Part shown: in pieces, positions 3,962 to 5,617 of the stretch
Position numbering within the stretch: position 1 is the stretch's first letter
Layout: the number at the start of each line of letters is the position of its first letter
Assembly (NCBI GenBank): GCA_937927445.1
Contig: CALAOB010000108.1
Span: forward strand, 1-5,617
Origin: an uncultured Oribacterium sp.
GTDB lineage: Bacteria > Bacillota > Clostridia > Lachnospirales > Lachnospiraceae
Length of the DNA stretch: 5,617 nt
Direction: 5' to 3'
Made by a program: the position numbers and the translations under genes
The notes under the pieces: model-generated
Seen by the model: only the letters and a program-made list of their open reading frames with translations
Told to the model about the DNA's origin: nothing
The model's database searches: none

Positions 3962-4873
3962 ATGGATCTACGTCGTATCGAAAACATCATCCGCATCGCG
4001 GAGGAAAAGAATATCACCCGCGCAGCTGACAAGCTCTTCATCTCTCAGCCTGCGCTGAATCTCCAGCTCCTCAACCTCGAGAAGGAGCTCGGCACCAAGC
4101 TCTTCTATCGCCGTGGCAACGAGTGGGCCATCACCGAGGCCGGCCGGATCTATGTCGAGACCGCCCGGAAGATGGTCGCGATGAAGAAGGACTGCTACTC
4201 CCGCATCTCCGATATCGCAAAGCTGCACAACGAGGAGATCGCGGTCGGTGCCGCCGGCGTCGAGGCTGACTACATGATGACCTCTTTATATAAGAAGTTT
4301 CACCGTCAGCACCCGACCGTCAAGCTGCAGCTCAACATCATGAAGGGCCTGAAGGCACAGGAGCTCGTCAAGAACGGCGCGATCGACCTCGGTATCATCC
4401 TGATGGGCGACAAGCAGAACTACCGCCTGCACTATGAGTTCCTCTCCGATGTCGAGATCATGCTCGCCGTCGCGAGCTCGAACCCGCTGGCGTCGGAAAC
4501 CATCACGGACGAAAGCGGCGAGGAGGTCATCGACATCCGTCGCTTCCGCGATGTCCCGTTCTGCCTCGGCGCGAAGGACTCTACCGAGCGCATGGTCTCC
4601 GAGCAGGTCTTCGAGGAGGCCGGCTTCGAGCCGGACATCTACATGGACGCCGAGGGCCTGAACTACCAGCTCGCGCTGGTGGCCGCCGATGAGTGCGCCG
4701 CGCTGGTCAGCGCCTCGCACCACACCACCATCCCGAAAGGCGTGAAGCTCATCCACCTCAGCACACACCCAATGATGCACGCCGTCGCCGTCTACCGGAA
4801 GGACCGCTACACCTCGGAGCCGATGCTCGATCTCATCGAGCTGGCCCGCGAGTACTGGGCCCGCGTGAAGTGA
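3962..4873 (+). CDS. LysR-family transcriptional regulator
   Basis: Encodes 303 residues, the typical LysR length. The N-terminal winged helix-turn-helix is clear: IENIIRIAEEKNITRAADKL (about 6-25), the recognition part ISQPALNLQLLNLEKELGTKLFYR (27-50) and the wing ending in ITEAGRIYVETA. A linker helix (about 60-88) leads to a two-lobed periplasmic-binding-protein-like effector domain (about 90-300), with the usual IDLGII segment (about 141-146). The ATG at 3962 has AGGAGG five bases upstream. The effector and target genes cannot be told from the sequence. It is divergent from the ribosomal cluster, so a divergently transcribed target is not obvious, and convergent with comF. Codons are strongly G/C-ending, like comF and unlike the ribosomal genes. 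Confidence 0.93.
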   Translation: MDLRRIENIIRIAEEKNITRAADKLFISQPALNLQLLNLEKELGTKLFYRRGNEWAITEAGRIYVETARKMVAMKKDCYSRISDIAKLHNEEIAVGAAGVEADYMMTSLYKKFHRQHPTVKLQLNIMKGLKAQELVKNGAIDLGIILMGDKQNYRLHYEFLSDVEIMLAVASSNPLASETITDESGEEVIDIRRFRDVPFCLGAKDSTERMVSEQVFEEAGFEPDIYMDAEGLNYQLALVAADECAALVSASHHTTIPKGVKLIHLSTHPMMHAVAVYRKDRYTSEPMLDLIELAREYWARVK

Positions 4874-4994
4874 TGTCTTCTGCCAATGTCATCGTGCTGT
4901 ACGCAGATGGCGCTGCGATCGGCGGCGGCCATGGACAGCGCGATTGATGAGGCCCAGCAGGGTGCAGGCGCAGAGGTCTGCAGCCCGAAGCGTG

Positions 4995-5617
4995 TCAGCG
5001 TTCGGAGCGGATCGCGAGGGCGAAGCAGTAGACCTCTTCTACCCCGGCCGCGAGCAGCGTCCGCGTACAGGATTCCATGGTGGCGCCGGTCGTGAAGATG
5101 TCATCAACTAGCAGCACCCGCCGGAGATCCTGCGGGATCGGCCCCGCGTAAAAGGCCGACATCAGATTTTTCAAACGTTCCGCCGCATTGAGTTCCTTCG
5201 ATGCGGCGGTTTTTTTGCGCCGGTAAAGTGCCGCTTCGTAAACCGGGAGTCCGAGCTCTGCGCCCATGACCTCGGCGAGCACGGTCGCCTGGTTGTAGCC
5301 GCGCTTCCGCTTTCGGCTCGGGTGGACCGGCACCGGGACGATGGCGTCGATCTGCATGCGGCGAAGCTCGTCGCCTCGACGGCGCACGGCCTCCCGCCCG
5401 TAGTAGTCGAGGAACTCGCGGGCACCGGTATACTTGATGCGGCTGATGGAGCGCGCCGCGACGTCGTCGTAGGCGACGAGGGCGATGCTTCTCTTAAATA
5501 AGAAGCGATGACGCTTACAGCTCTCGCAGAGCTCCGCGTCGTCCGCGAGGATTTCGCGGCCGCAGATCTGGCAGGTCGGCTCCGTCAGGAAGTGGAGCTG
5601 CCGTTCGCAGTCCGGAC
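4995..5617 (-). CDS. comF: ComF-family phosphoribosyltransferase (5' end cut by the window)
   Basis: The frame stays open from the TGA at 4995 to the right edge, giving 206 residues; 20-40 N-terminal residues are probably missing. ComF proteins of naturally competent bacteria help DNA uptake and recombination; many non-competent species also carry one, with unclear function. Near the visible N-terminus is PDCERQL, probably the end of a first cysteine pair (the partial edge codon is NGT, compatible with Cys). A CQIC...CESC zinc-finger-like pair follows. Next come IKYTGAREFLDYYG, the conserved PVPVHPSRKRKRGYNQ segment, and near the C-terminus the PRPP-binding motif VLLVDDIFTTGAT with its two aspartates. 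The GTG at 5387 is only an internal codon. It is convergent with the LysR gene across 121 bases with no clear terminator. Confidence 0.92.
   Translation of the reverse strand, partial: PDCERQLHFLTEPTCQICGREILADDAELCESCKRHRFLFKRSIALVAYDDVAARSISRIKYTGAREFLDYYGREAVRRRGDELRRMQIDAIVPVPVHPSRKRKRGYNQATVLAEVMGAELGLPVYEAALYRRKKTAASKELNAAERLKNLMSAFYAGPIPQDLRRVLLVDDIFTTGATMESCTRTLLAAGVEEVYCFALAIRSER

Noticed and set aside
4434..4661. Ser/Arg-rich plus-strand frame inside the LysR gene
   Set aside because: Frame-shifted reading of the regulator with extreme Ser/Arg/Ala bias.
4286..4780. Minus-strand 164-codon frame opposite the LysR gene
   Set aside because: Long antisense frames are expected opposite G/C-ending codons; the product is Val/Leu/Asp-biased with no family features.
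4874..4994. Intrinsic terminator between the LysR gene and comF
   Set aside because: Only four-pair inverted repeats and no T-run on either strand.

Overview
The window looks like chromosomal DNA of a Bacillota member, probably a Clostridia/Lachnospiraceae-like anaerobe. This is inferred from the strong AGGAGG-type ribosome binding sites, the four-cysteine zinc-ribbon L33, the very short single-span SecE, and a Bacillota-style L10 leader followed by an intrinsic attenuator. I cannot name a genus. Base composition is about 50% G+C in the ribosomal genes and visibly higher (about 65% in a line I counted) in the LysR gene and comF.

The left two thirds is a classic transcription/translation cluster on the minus strand. 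In order of transcription it runs rpmG (L33), secE, nusG, rplK (L11), rplA (L1), rplJ (L10), rplL (L7/L12). It starts at a near-consensus promoter (TTGACG-N17-TATAGT, 3696-3724) and ends at a strong intrinsic terminator (171-212). rpmG to rplA are tightly packed: rpmG and secE overlap by one base, and secE and nusG are 9 bases apart. The cluster is split by a second promoter, an L10 leader and an attenuator between rplA and rplJ (1345-1502), so rplJL can be transcribed and autoregulated separately from the upstream genes. The 189-base rplJ-rplL gap is unusually long and holds a row of hairpins.

Left of the rplL terminator (1-170) there is no gene. It holds a 20-base-period repeat at the window edge and two related CAGACAGYGTCTGG palindromes. 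No rpoB sequence is visible before the window ends.

The 3610-3961 gap is a divergent promoter region. On the plus strand it is followed by a full-length LysR-family regulator (3962-4873). Convergent with that is the 3' part of a ComF-family phosphoribosyltransferase gene (4995 to the right edge), cut off at its 5' end.

The genes are conserved and familiar, and I see no defence system, CRISPR array or novel multi-gene system. The points worth a second look are in the non-coding DNA: the stacked controls on rplJL, the hairpin right at the start of the rpmG transcript, the hairpin row before rplL, and the repeats and palindromes beyond the cluster's terminator.
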